From the NCBI GenBank assembly GCA_049841315.1, contig JASGDB010000044.1, positions 1-17,517 on the forward strand: a stretch of DNA of 17,517 nt. Direction: 5' to 3'. A program made the translations under genes and the position numbers. This DNA comes from JASGDB01 sp049841315. GTDB taxonomy: Bacteria > Bacteroidota > Bacteroidia > Flavobacteriales > Weeksellaceae. The notes under the pieces were generated by a model, which made no database searches, was not told where the DNA came from, and saw only the letters and a list, made by a program, of their open reading frames with translations. How positions within the stretch are numbered: position 1 is the stretch's first letter; each line of letters starts with the position of its first letter. This document shows positions 9,201 through 16,575 of this stretch, one piece after another.

Positions 9201-12200
9201 AAGTCACATCAAAATACAGAAAGGTTACGGTGGGATCAACATCTATACTGTTGGGATTAATCTGAAAATTTTCTATATTGATTCCTGCAATTGTATTTTC
9301 ATCAGGCATCAGATTGCTAAGAGGCTCTCCTCTCTTGAGTTTTTGATAAAAAATTGGGGTTGGAAGTACCGACCCACCAATACTGGTAGTATCAAGACCT
9401 TTTTTTTCAAGTTTATATATTCTGAACTCGACATCATCAGAAAAGGTATCATTTCCTAATCCGCTCCAAGATATTTCCGCATTCCCTTTTTCGTAAAAAG
9501 AATTTCCCTTAAAAGTGGACCTTAAAAAAGAGTCTTTGGCATTAAATCTAAAAAAATTGATTCCGTTGGCATCTGTTGCTTCCAGATTGGTGCCGGGCAA
9601 ATCTGCAACCTGGGTATATTTAATAACAGTATTGACCCTTACCTTATCATCCTGTATATCTTCTCGTGAGCTGGCAATGAAGTATATCCGCTGTCCTTTT
9701 TCTACATAAGTGGAACCTGTCAGATTGCTCGTAGGGCTGGACGCATTTAGGGTAACTTTACTGATAAGCACCGATGCCGATAATGGATCGCTGCTATTTT
9801 CCGTAGTTCTGGTCAAAGAACCTTTTTCCACCCAGACATCTACACCGTCAGGAGTAGAGGTAGCACCTGTGGTTATGTAATTTTGAGCATACCCGTCCAA
9901 CTCGAAGTAGCCGTTAATGGAAATATTACCTGAAAAAGGAGCTTCCCATACCCTTACGATATTTGCCAGATAATGGCTTTCTTGTGAAGGGGTAGTAACC
10001 GGTGTAAAGGGCGTTCCGTTTAAGATGGCATTCGGGGTATTGAGGGTATTGGATGATTCATAACTTGCACCGCCCCCGGAAGGATTAATCTTATTGAAAA
10101 ACACTTCCGCATCATGAACAAAATCTATCAAACCGTCACCATTGACATCCGCAAAATAATTGGAATTATACGAGTTGGTTTTGGAATAGGTAACACCACC
10201 ACTTATCTGTTTTTTTAAACTTAATTCCAACCCATAAGAGTTGGTTTTTGAGCCGGACCTGCTTAGATCCGTTTGCAGATTGGTATTAAAAATGGTGCTG
10301 CTAAAAGCATCTCCTGTATTTTTTCTGTATTTGATATACCCGTCTTTGTAAAATACCTTGTCGGGCAAACCATCGCCATCCATATCCGTTAATTCCGTTC
10401 TTCCTTTGGTTTCTGCTTCTGTGTAAGAAACATTAAGACCAACGGAAATCGGTTTTTTAAACTCTACGGAAATTGGCGATATCCATGAAAATTTACTTGT
10501 TGCTATTCCGAAACTGACAGCCCCTCTGTAATTGTTTCCCGTGGTTTCGTATCCGCTCATTAATCCGAGTTTGCTGCCGATAAAAGAAAAGCTGCTTATA
10601 TTATCTGCCGGAACATTAACATTTTTTACTTCCTCAGAAAACAGATTAATATTTCTTCCGTCCGTATTTTTTGAATAACTCAACGCATATCTGTTAAACT
10701 CGTTGCCATTTCCGTCTTTCTGAATGATATTGGTAAGCAGTCGTTTTCCAAAATCTCCGGTATCGTATTCTAAATTATACTCCCTAATTAACTTATTAGC
10801 TCTTTTGACTAGTATCTTTTCCAGCAATTTGAATTCGGAAATCTTAATCCCTAATTTATAGCTTGAAGTGGCATCTATTCTGTTATCGCTCTGATTTACA
10901 AATTCAATGGTTGTATTATTTGAGTATTCTATGGAAGATAAATATTTGTTTTTGGCATTATTATATGACAATTCGTTATAATGATAGGTCATTACATTTC
11001 CATACTTATCCGTGACTCTGGAAAGAAACCATTTTACTACATTACCGTCAATATCTTTCAGAACATCATTATATTCTTTTTTAACACCATTGTCATCCAG
11101 TATTTCCCAGGTATAGTTTTTTGTGGTGCTGCCTTTTCGGGTTATTTTAGTTCCTTCTTTAACCCCGATTCTGAAATAAAATTGTCTGTTTGAACTTCTT
11201 GCCTCGGAAAAAGGTATTTTATTCGGTAAATAATTATCATCAAAAACCAATTGTTCCCCACCGATGGTATAGATTTCTGTTTCATTGGTAGAATCAAACT
11301 CCGGGACACCCCATCTTGTATCGATGTCAATGGTTTCAACTGCCGAAATATCCCAACCCAAGCCTGCCCAACCGCCACTCTTGCTGTCGCTGTTATAATT
11401 GATAGATATGTTCGGTTGCAGTCCGTTGATTCCTGCCGGTATTTCTATGGGATACTGCACGTTGGCACTCCCTTGCTGATTGGCTGTCGGCGGGGCTATC
11501 ATATTAATATTCGCCGTCGGATTCGCCACCGGAATATCATTAACGGTAGTTGGCGCAAAAGACGATGTTTCCGGACTTTCAGGATTTTTTATGATACCGT
11601 TGATGTAATCCGTATCGCCTTTGGCATCATTACTCAGAATAATATATTCCTTTTCGACATTGATGCTGTCCGGTTTTATCCGAATCCATTTCTTCCTGCC
11701 GTAATCAAACCGAAAGGTTGCAACATCTTTGTCATTATATCCTTTTGGAATCAGCTTTTTGCTGTATGGAATATGAACAATGCCCGAAACGGTGGCTCGG
11801 TTTCTGTATCGGTAACCGTAATAATTCTGCCCTACATTAACAATGGAAGGCTCCACCGGCGGAATATCGATTTCTCTGAGTCCTTTCAGATAACCGGCAT
11901 CGGTTTTGAACAGAATGTTTTCATCACTGTTTTCATAAGGTCTTATTTCAAACTTGTTTTTAGCGGTTTCGGGTTTGACGGTTTTTCTTTCAACAAGCTT
12001 TCCCTCGTCATTCATAAAGACCAAATCAACTTCCGAAGTTCCTGAGGGAATGGCATTGTTAAAATATTCAAACTCGTTTCCTTTCAACAAAACGGTTTCT
12101 CCTAATATCTGAACCGATTTGATATGATATTGGGTGTTTGCATAACCTCTCAGATAAAAACTGTTTCCGGTAAGAATATTGGAAGTAATGTTCAGCCGTC

Positions 12201-12858
12201 CGTTTTGTTTTCCGGCAATCTCCGATATCTTTACATTTCTTATTTTATAATATCCGGTTCTGCCGTTGGCATTGAAAAGTATCTGGTTGTTGCCGTCCTT
12301 CAATAGTGAAGGATCTATTTTTTCCTGCACAATGTTCCATTGTTGAGATGCGGATTGCAGAAATCCTCCCATAGAAACACTTTGATTGATGCTTCGCGTT
12401 ACGGAGGTAACATCGGCAAGTCCCTGAACTTCATAACTCAGCACATAGCTCTTGCCGGTGTCTATATCATGAAGTGCAACATCGAATATATTATCCGAGG
12501 CTTCGTCATACCAATTATGGGCTTCGGGACTTCCGATAATCCCTTCCTGTCCTTTATACAAAGGGTTAGTATCAATTCCGTTAATCTCATTGTTATTAAA
12601 TCCGGCATTATCCAAACGGTGTTCCCTTGAAATATTGGGAAAGGATATTTTATTTTCAACTTTTCCGGGGTTTCCGAAACTTTCAAAAGGCTTAAACCCG
12701 ACGAACCTGCCGGGTCTTTGTCTGTGTTCCGGATTGGATTTATTATCACGGGCAATAATCTTACCGATGCTCCAGCTGCTAAGGGTAAATAATAGCGAAC
12801 CAACCGTCAGTAGAAATCCTGCATTCTTAACCGTGAAAAAAGTGTATTTGTGATTCAT
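2557..12858 (-). CDS. Giant Tc/SpvB-RHS repeat toxin with lipase-like tip
   Basis: A 3433-residue polymorphic toxin. Residues about 13-30 are hydrophobic (AGFLLTVGSLLFTLSSW), a signal peptide or anchor. Residues about 100-450 are beta-rich with jelly-roll-like stretches. A SpvB domain (TcB-like) starts near 455, with GGWAGLGWDIS near 500. FG-GAP/VCBS calcium-type repeats of the DxNGDGxxD kind lie near 828, 908, 1580, 1684, 1760 and 1847. A TcdB middle region spans about 1887-1970 (PFAKMALTQVE to FLGFGKVTT). YD repeats follow from about 2100 to 3090, then the RHS core (HPDHLGSS, YGARYFDPYRNFWLSVDPLA, about 3090-3165), ending in VDPNG (3211-3214). This is TcB and TcC fused in one chain; in the known family they form a hollow shell enclosing the tip. 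The last 219 residues are the toxin domain, listed separately. It starts 19 bases after the T9SS-protein stop. No T9SS sorting domain is visible on this protein itself. Confidence 0.92.
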   Translation of the reverse strand: MNHKYTFFTVKNAGFLLTVGSLLFTLSSWSIGKIIARDNKSNPEHRQRPGRFVGFKPFESFGNPGKVENKISFPNISREHRLDNAGFNNNEINGIDTNPLYKGQEGIIGSPEAHNWYDEASDNIFDVALHDIDTGKSYVLSYEVQGLADVTSVTRSINQSVSMGGFLQSASQQWNIVQEKIDPSLLKDGNNQILFNANGRTGYYKIRNVKISEIAGKQNGRLNITSNILTGNSFYLRGYANTQYHIKSVQILGETVLLKGNEFEYFNNAIPSGTSEVDLVFMNDEGKLVERKTVKPETAKNKFEIRPYENSDENILFKTDAGYLKGLREIDIPPVEPSIVNVGQNYYGYRYRNRATVSGIVHIPYSKKLIPKGYNDKDVATFRFDYGRKKWIRIKPDSINVEKEYIILSNDAKGDTDYINGIIKNPESPETSSFAPTTVNDIPVANPTANINMIAPPTANQQGSANVQYPIEIPAGINGLQPNISINYNSDSKSGGWAGLGWDISAVETIDIDTRWGVPEFDSTNETEIYTIGGEQLVFDDNYLPNKIPFSEARSSNRQFYFRIGVKEGTKITRKGSTTKNYTWEILDDNGVKKEYNDVLKDIDGNVVKWFLSRVTDKYGNVMTYHYNELSYNNAKNKYLSSIEYSNNTTIEFVNQSDNRIDATSSYKLGIKISEFKLLEKILVKRANKLIREYNLEYDTGDFGKRLLTNIIQKDGNGNEFNRYALSYSKNTDGRNINLFSEEVKNVNVPADNISSFSFIGSKLGLMSGYETTGNNYRGAVSFGIATSKFSWISPISVEFKKPISVGLNVSYTEAETKGRTELTDMDGDGLPDKVFYKDGYIKYRKNTGDAFSSTIFNTNLQTDLSRSGSKTNSYGLELSLKKQISGGVTYSKTNSYNSNYFADVNGDGLIDFVHDAEVFFNKINPSGGGASYESSNTLNTPNAILNGTPFTPVTTPSQESHYLANIVRVWEAPFSGNISINGYFELDGYAQNYITTGATSTPDGVDVWVEKGSLTRTTENSSDPLSASVLISKVTLNASSPTSNLTGSTYVEKGQRIYFIASSREDIQDDKVRVNTVIKYTQVADLPGTNLEATDANGINFFRFNAKDSFLRSTFKGNSFYEKGNAEISWSGLGNDTFSDDVEFRIYKLEKKGLDTTSIGGSVLPTPIFYQKLKRGEPLSNLMPDENTIAGINIENFQINPNSIDVDPTVTFLYFDVTSDTNVAWDKIKWAPHIKITATGEEDVNSDMVVEYLPYSETIKVQNIPVAGSYSTTNKQRHYPKFTDCANIPLVVPSNIPENTEVTFAMKYINYYDNTQSKLYPVYTLKKKVKIINHQMEIPYIDYYGDATYSRLFYEIHTNDYDLGKFLASNNPNVEYSNNLCVTEETNTKLNYYAYRSQGSEYRNYNLSMGLMWQGWGVFSYNGSNPDYLDSNNQTMPLREDKFYDDTYDNDTDEPDYPCKDIDPTSDDYSECLLNYLNGKVAYRYFTALELNPKTGLYQSPTESVSIDGDYMFPYALNQYMASSTTEGEPQITTATPMGIIKHTEDISLNIYGGLGPFNGSGGWSKSTTADHFIDINGDQYPDVIQGGLMQTTDITGKLREGVLQNVGDKKAYTSSLNFGIDAGFSTGGITSTKHSNTSTTSVSTNGESTVHAGSSEVTCGLSGNYGETQSKTSSMWLDINGDGLTDYVTDGTVYIFNGKGFILESGWNPESNLFENSAVAKGIGVGGVNLWGGSWRLGLGLNHSHSKVKTVFIDMNGDGLPDKVTANDSNTYFVQFNTGDSFGNEIELGQIDYVGTGLNSEQNTLGINAFGTVCLAIFKIKICISLGYNYDKTVASQKVDLRDFNGDGIPDIVVSDDENNLSYIENQSGTSNLLTTVTNPLGGRILLSYSNVNPNTNVRIGNTYQMPFAKMALTQVEIDNINEYDQYQDAEYRPYWAYKTYNFKYENGVQDRRERAFLGFGKVTTKQLNGISQVTEYETNYSNSQDFYVPYNDKNVRKYFYKTGLVKSTYTIDSINRERQRVNYIYRYFDQPADTYNLSENQTEPVYKDIGRIIPLLYKTETITTEYNGITPHSKTLITTIDRYDKYGNVLKYTDRGTGLSNTDDDIKVSITYHPETADNVSGIPQEHIVADNEDNILRKSQTTIDAKGSITGIKRYIDDSSYAEYNYEYDSYGNRTKAIFPENTAGERMFYQYQYDPTCHSYITSVTDAYGYASSTVYDDDYLFGVPKTVTDLNGANSEYDYDSFGRLTKYKSPTDTDWTIELQYYKTSDNEANRKVAVTKRKAPDVNGVTPSLSYYYSSMFTDYWGEKTATKKLIGQDTDSGYYIYTIEREPLKDTKDRIVKAYINNVVIKDNDDIIEVLKNYYPSSGSQINTNDAANYYITYKYDELDRQVKAIQKHVSTDSNTDDTLTTQTVYGYDTDRNGAVQFSKQVISPRGNSTTTYTDERGRVTSVKQTGGSDDLWISYNYNLLGQTVQVTDNDSKNTVYDYDRLGRRISENHPDAGLSNYVYDKNNHLIAYDNPVLRDLQQEITYDYYYNRMAQINYPEYTVKYEYGAPGAADYGAGRLIKQTDRSGIQMFKYSKLGQIVEEKRFMTAPNQQPKLFRTGYVYDVYNRINKITYPDGEEVYYNYNDFGMLSNIQSKEPVTEAVSDIVSSVTYDYNDQMTEVVAGNGTSTHYTRDPWGRLGTLSLLGAPLLTALPETLRTNTYIYDKDANIKSVSTTVPTLDGAVTGDISIAAEKTFDYDSFGRLSYAKILATGNAERKYYELDMAYNGVHGITAKNSRWKTYTSACESPPKEGVGMVYHYEDNDHPDAVSSITSTTGGSYATPWDCGMGLAVSMEAESTEYYAYDANGNMTRITEGGDTETTSTVTRQLFWEPQNRLKGIAQDGALHHYVYDAGGTRALKSEGSSRLVLINGDLNVAAQQRIPIRTNTVMGAYTYYPNGYAVVSGSQLNKHYYIGSNKIAAKVSSLPSHEFIVDTTTELNALSDALKAEADTLASEAGYPAIDWGLTAISAAETEEDCSNNILNLAKIFRKTHNTVCYNKLMSGYSDALLNGTVCDYWNNFKLDDCMINQPTEELEYQTYWLHPDHLGSSSVITNAKGATTNWYEYMPFGEMLMEQSSGDYNNVYKYNGKELDEATQLYYYGARYFDPYRNFWLSVDPLAIYQPVMETQFYGDGQHNGGVFNSGNLNPYIYCYQNPVILVDPNGKQVHFMHGTGDYEAKTYFKGDFQNNFKRDFGSFNSHQWSGSLWSGGKAGRIAEGHRISSSVIRSIDANIKDGKYNGNGIIIGGQSHGGNVARVVTKDVYAHLKSKMNDGSLTEMPTINLVLVNTPIIDEKDYQFDKFAGIHINILQVDAKNDLIAGAGQVLSGTGALTEKYDDADKLFEYKDQVSPKNCLRCWISNHQGEKSENVKIWYDKVKANIKKK

Positions 12859-12877
12859 AGTCCGGATTAATAAGCGA

Positions 12878-14728
12878 TTAGTTGATAATTAAATTGTATC
12901 CTTTGGATTCTTCCGGTATCAATATTTTTACGTTGTAATATCCCACTACCGCAGGTATATTCAAGAAAGCATCGACATTGTCGGTTTGTTCATAGTAGGC
13001 TTCTTTCAGAAGCACACCCAATGCATTGAAAATCTGGATAGTCACATTTTTAGGTGTCTTTAAAACGACCTTGATGTTGATATTGCCGTCGTGGGAAGGA
13101 TTCGGATAAAGCAGAATTTCCTTAAACGCCGAACTTTGCATTTTGGACGCATAATCCGCCTGATTGAGAACATATAATGTTTTTTGGAGCGTGCAGCCGA
13201 TTTTATTCTTTACATTCAAGGTGTATTCTCCGATTCCGTTCAGCAAGTAGGGTGCAGAATCGGTAACAGAACCGTCCTGTGCTGTCAAAGTATATTGATA
13301 TGAATCCGTGTTCAAATCCAGTTCGATGGGTTCTCCTTCCCATAAATAATTGTCTTCAATATTTTGGTTGGATATATCCTGAATGTCGAAATTACGAACG
13401 ATATCTGGTTGGTTGCTTTTTTTGACAATGAGCTGATACCGGCTGGCGGCAAGGTTATTTAAAACCAAAGGATTGGAATTGCTGCTTTGGGATTCAACAA
13501 TGCTGTCATTGGTTTTAAGGTCAACGAGCGTGTAAGTATAACTTGAAAAATTATCCGGAAACTTGATTTTTATCAATCCGTTTTGTAATTCGCTGCAATC
13601 ACTCACAATAGAAATATCGGCTTCTTCCGCAAGGTCATTGTTCAGAGTAAAATAGTCTGTGTTATTATGATCTGTGTCCCAACTCACATTTTTATAAACA
13701 TACAAGGAGTCCGATAATTTCTCTCCCGAAAAGGTCTCGTATATTTCGTTTTCGTAATTTTCCGTCGTCCTGTATATTTTCAGACGGGGAATATTATCAT
13801 CTGTTGAAACGTCTTTAAGATTAAAGTAAAGGCTCGTTTTCAGACTGTCCTGGGCTTTTATCTGAGCTTTCCACAGGCGTTTCAGGTCTTTGTGAGGGTG
13901 GTATGAAAGCAAATCTGCTTCTTTGAACTGCACATCCTGATTGTTGTCTCCCCATAAGAAAAATTCCCGGTCGTTTAATGAACCGGTATTTTGGCTGTTA
14001 AAATCCTTGATGTTTTGAAGAGAGACGGCTAGTACATTATCGTCTGTATTTTGGGATTGTTTCTGATACAGCCCATACGAATCATCTCTTGCTATTCCCG
14101 TGATTCTGTAACTGTATTTTTTATTCTTTTTGTAATTCCATACGGCATCTCCGGTTGATGAAAGATAATTCTTCTCCGAGAGATAATTGATAGAAATTCC
14201 GTATTTAATGGAAAGGTAACTTTCTACCTGCTGTTTTTCTTTCTTGCTCAGGTTTCTCTTAAAAATTAAAAGTTCCGGATTTAACAAGGTTTTATCTGTT
14301 GATTTTGGCAGATAGACAAAATTTCCTTTGCTTTTGTCCCGCTTGCCGTAAGTAATGATTTTTGCAGCCGGTGTCGAAGACTCTATTTTTAAGGTATCCG
14401 CATAATCGTAAATGCCGTTACTTGTAACCAGTGCGCTTCCTATTTTTCCGTAGATTACCTTGTCTTCTCCTCCGAATTTGTTGCCTACCATAAAAATGCT
14501 CAGCTCATTCAACCGGGATTGGGCATCAAGCAGATAAGGTGCTTGCATTGTATCTTTAACAAAATGAAAATTAAAAATCCGCTGGGCAATGGTATCGCTT
14601 TCAACCGGAACAAAAACATTACTCTGTTTATATACCAAATCGGGAATGTTGCCAAAAAACGTTCCTTGCTGGCTGTAATAATTCTGTAAAAAGAAAAGAC
14701 TTAATAATAGATATATAGTTTTCATCAT
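12878..14728 (-). CDS. Secreted protein with T9SS type A sorting domain
   Basis: A 616-residue protein with a signal peptide (MMKTIYLLLSLFFLQNYYSQ, cleavage near 20). Residues about 70-300 hold a module common in secreted Bacteroidota proteins: LNELSIFM, then ELLIFKRNLSKKEKQQVESY followed by LSIKYGI (152-178), then RITGIARDDSYGLYQKQS (208-225), and FFLWGDNNQ. The middle is beta-rich with adhesion-like stretches. The C-terminal 79 residues (538-616) are a T9SS type A sorting domain: ILLYPNPSHDG, then IFNALGVLLKEAYY and a final GYYNVKIL strand. This domain targets cargo across the outer membrane through PorU/PorV-type machinery. It starts 17 bases after the upstream stop and ends 19 bases before the RHS start, so the three are one operon. 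Whether it carries, docks or exposes the RHS protein is unknown. Confidence 0.85.
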   Translation of the reverse strand: MMKTIYLLLSLFFLQNYYSQQGTFFGNIPDLVYKQSNVFVPVESDTIAQRIFNFHFVKDTMQAPYLLDAQSRLNELSIFMVGNKFGGEDKVIYGKIGSALVTSNGIYDYADTLKIESSTPAAKIITYGKRDKSKGNFVYLPKSTDKTLLNPELLIFKRNLSKKEKQQVESYLSIKYGISINYLSEKNYLSSTGDAVWNYKKNKKYSYRITGIARDDSYGLYQKQSQNTDDNVLAVSLQNIKDFNSQNTGSLNDREFFLWGDNNQDVQFKEADLLSYHPHKDLKRLWKAQIKAQDSLKTSLYFNLKDVSTDDNIPRLKIYRTTENYENEIYETFSGEKLSDSLYVYKNVSWDTDHNNTDYFTLNNDLAEEADISIVSDCSELQNGLIKIKFPDNFSSYTYTLVDLKTNDSIVESQSSNSNPLVLNNLAASRYQLIVKKSNQPDIVRNFDIQDISNQNIEDNYLWEGEPIELDLNTDSYQYTLTAQDGSVTDSAPYLLNGIGEYTLNVKNKIGCTLQKTLYVLNQADYASKMQSSAFKEILLYPNPSHDGNINIKVVLKTPKNVTIQIFNALGVLLKEAYYEQTDNVDAFLNIPAVVGYYNVKILIPEESKGYNLIIN

Positions 14729-14745
14729 CTGCTTGGTGTTGTGCT

Positions 14746-16095
14746 TTAATTTGGCTGTTCACAGGTGCTGCAAATATTACAGGTCGTATTGAATGTAACA
14801 TCATTTCCGGAATTGGCACTTTGGCTGACTACTTCGGTCGTAGAAGTAGAACCAATTAGTTTGAATACTCCTCTCACTTTAAAATCAAAACCTTTATCAG
14901 ATACATCTCCTTCCGGAAAAAAATCAATGTTCTTTACACTAAAAGAGAATGAATTACCAAAAATGGTATAGTTATCCAATGTTTTTGGTGGAGCAACAGC
15001 ACTTTGGGATAAATCGTATATATACAGATATAAATCCTGTAGCTCATATCCAGCGGGAGCAATAAAATTTCCGGAAACCGTAAGGGGCAATAAAGGACAG
15101 GTAATCCCAATAGGATTAAGTGTTATGCTGCCGAATGTTGGGGCGGAACATTTGACGCCGCAGAAGTCGTCAAAATAGGCATAACCCCAATGTCCACCCA
15201 GACCACAATCTCCAACAATTAATTCCAAAATAAGTGTCTGTCCAACATATTGACTAGTGTCTATATTTTCACAAACCCAACCGGTATAAACAACAGTGCC
15301 ACTATTTACCGTGTTAAAAATATCTGTATTATTTTTATCGGCAACTATTCTTCTTTCAAAAATAATTTCACCTGTTTCTGTTTTTACTATACATTGATAA
15401 TAAGGATTTTGTGTAGCTCCGTGGTCAGGATCTTGTAAAACCAATGCATAATTGAAAGTCAAATTATCTTTATCTACTAAAAATAATCTTCTCATCATAG
15501 AGACATCATAATTACCGTCGGTAGAATTATTAAGCCGTATTGCATAATTACCGGATTTAACTCTTGGTAGTGTTGGAACATTAGCATCGTTTTGGGTGTT
15601 ATCAACCAGCGTGATAATCCCGTTTGTAGAAGGAGATACAGATTCTGTCGGAAAATTATTATAGATACTCCAACTCGAATTAAACCTTTCTGAATAAAAA
15701 GAAAATCCTGAGGTATCTCCATTTTCAAAACCGTTATTGACACAAGGTATGGAAGAATATATTGGTGTTGCCGAATAATCGGCTACAATATTTGGATTTT
15801 GATCGAAATATTGTTTTCGCAATGCTTGTTTTTTTGCGTTTAATATTTTTTCGGCTAATTCATTACCCGTAAATAAGTTTCCGTCTTCATCTTCTTCGGC
15901 ATTTATTTTATTCGAGGCAATAGCGGATAAGGCATAACTTCCAATATTCTGGTCAATATAATTCTGAATCGCAACTTCGTAACCGGCTACTCTTTCAAGA
16001 CGTTCGTGTTCTTGCTGCAAATATTCCGCTTCTGTGGTTTGAGCAATACTGAAAAAAGAAACCGAGATAAATAAAATGAATAATAATTTCTTCAT
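14746..16095 (-). CDS. Secreted Cys-rich jelly-roll-like protein, operon leader gene
   Basis: A 449-residue protein with a clear signal peptide (MKKLLFILFISVSFFSIA, cleavage near 18). A helical, charged segment (20-105; EAEYLQQEHERLERVAGYE) resembles N-terminal regions of other flavobacterial secreted proteins. From C118 (CVNNGFENGDTSGF) to about 320 the pattern is that of a carbohydrate-binding or MAM-like jelly roll: FE-G near the start, then GWVCENIDTSQYVGQT and ELIVGDCGLGGHWG, closing with AYFDDFCGVKC. A second beta domain follows, and the protein ends in a Cys cluster (TTCNICSTCEQPN). I see no T9SS type A domain at its C-terminus. It is the first gene of the operon, with the T9SS protein 17 bases downstream. 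Function unknown; binding of glycan or partner proteins is a guess. Confidence 0.8.
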   Translation of the reverse strand: MKKLLFILFISVSFFSIAQTTEAEYLQQEHERLERVAGYEVAIQNYIDQNIGSYALSAIASNKINAEEDEDGNLFTGNELAEKILNAKKQALRKQYFDQNPNIVADYSATPIYSSIPCVNNGFENGDTSGFSFYSERFNSSWSIYNNFPTESVSPSTNGIITLVDNTQNDANVPTLPRVKSGNYAIRLNNSTDGNYDVSMMRRLFLVDKDNLTFNYALVLQDPDHGATQNPYYQCIVKTETGEIIFERRIVADKNNTDIFNTVNSGTVVYTGWVCENIDTSQYVGQTLILELIVGDCGLGGHWGYAYFDDFCGVKCSAPTFGSITLNPIGITCPLLPLTVSGNFIAPAGYELQDLYLYIYDLSQSAVAPPKTLDNYTIFGNSFSFSVKNIDFFPEGDVSDKGFDFKVRGVFKLIGSTSTTEVVSQSANSGNDVTFNTTCNICSTCEQPN

Positions 16096-16321
16096 AAATA
16101 ATGCTTTAAGAATTAGATATCGTCAAAAGAACAGCAAAAAATCATACTTCGAAAGACGAATCATACACGGTTTTAATGTTTATTTTATTTTCGCAACTAA
16201 ATTAACACTTTTTATGATATATTACAAAAAAATTAAAGAAAAATTTCTTTAATTCTTATTTATTTGCTTGGAAATGCCTTTAAATGGAACAATAAAGTCA
16301 TTGAAGTAACAGTAACAGTCA

Positions 16322-16434
16322 CACCCCGCAACCTTTTCCGAAAACATTTAAAATACCAAAAATGTTTTTGAAATATGGTTGCTTCCGTTTTCCGCAAAAA
16401 TGCGATTCCGACCGCAGGGAGGAATTGCATTTTT
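16322..16434. repeat. Double-hairpin repeat, copy 1 (113 bp)
   Basis: Direct repeat of 17208-17321, differing by a handful of substitutions and one single-base indel. The first hairpin has arms from GCAACC (16328) to GGTTGC (near 16383) with an AAAACATTT/AAATGTTTT inner stem. The second is built from GCAAAAATGC and a near-complementary GCATTTTT, with ATTCC/GGAAT stacked inside and loop GACCGCAGGGA. In this copy the first hairpin is more imperfect than in copy 2. It lies upstream of the promoter of the 209-aa regulator. Confidence 0.8.
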
Positions 16435-16488
16435 ATTTGTGAATTTGGGTTATAGGGTTATAGATTTATAAATGTATAAACCCTTTGT

Positions 16489-16519
16489 TTTGTTTATGAC
16501 TTTATCCATCGTATGTTTG
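16489..16519 (+). promoter_or_regulatory. Bacteroidota-type promoter for the 209-aa regulator
   Basis: TTTG at 16489-16492 is followed by a 19-bp spacer and TATGTTTG at 16512-16519. This matches the Bacteroidota primary-sigma consensus (-33 TTTG, -7 TAnnTTTG, spacing about 19-21). Transcription would begin near 16526, leaving a leader of about 50 bases before ATG 16576. No Shine-Dalgarno sequence is evident, as is usual in this phylum. Confidence 0.68.
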
Positions 16520-16575
16520 TCAAGAATTTAATATTCAATTTCTAAAATATTTCGGATAGAATAAATATCGAAAAT

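Larger units (their letters stand above)
16096..16575. other. 480-bp divergent intergenic region
   Basis: The region separates the minus-strand operon (start at 16095) from the plus-strand regulator (start at 16576) and must hold both promoters. Contents seen: an AT palindrome AATTAAAGAAA-AA-TTTCTTTAATT at 16231-16254 that could be an operator; a small AGTAAC tandem near 16305-16318; the first copy of the double-hairpin repeat (16322-16434); and a Bacteroidota-type promoter for the plus-strand gene (16489-16519). I searched the minus strand upstream of 16095 for TAnnTTTG with a paired TTG and found no convincing match. No open frame here looks like a gene. Confidence 0.6.

Noticed and set aside
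12878..14728. Tc toxin TcA component among the upstream genes
   Set aside because: The upstream proteins are 449 and 616 residues with signal peptides and a T9SS domain; TcA proteins are far larger and have no such features.
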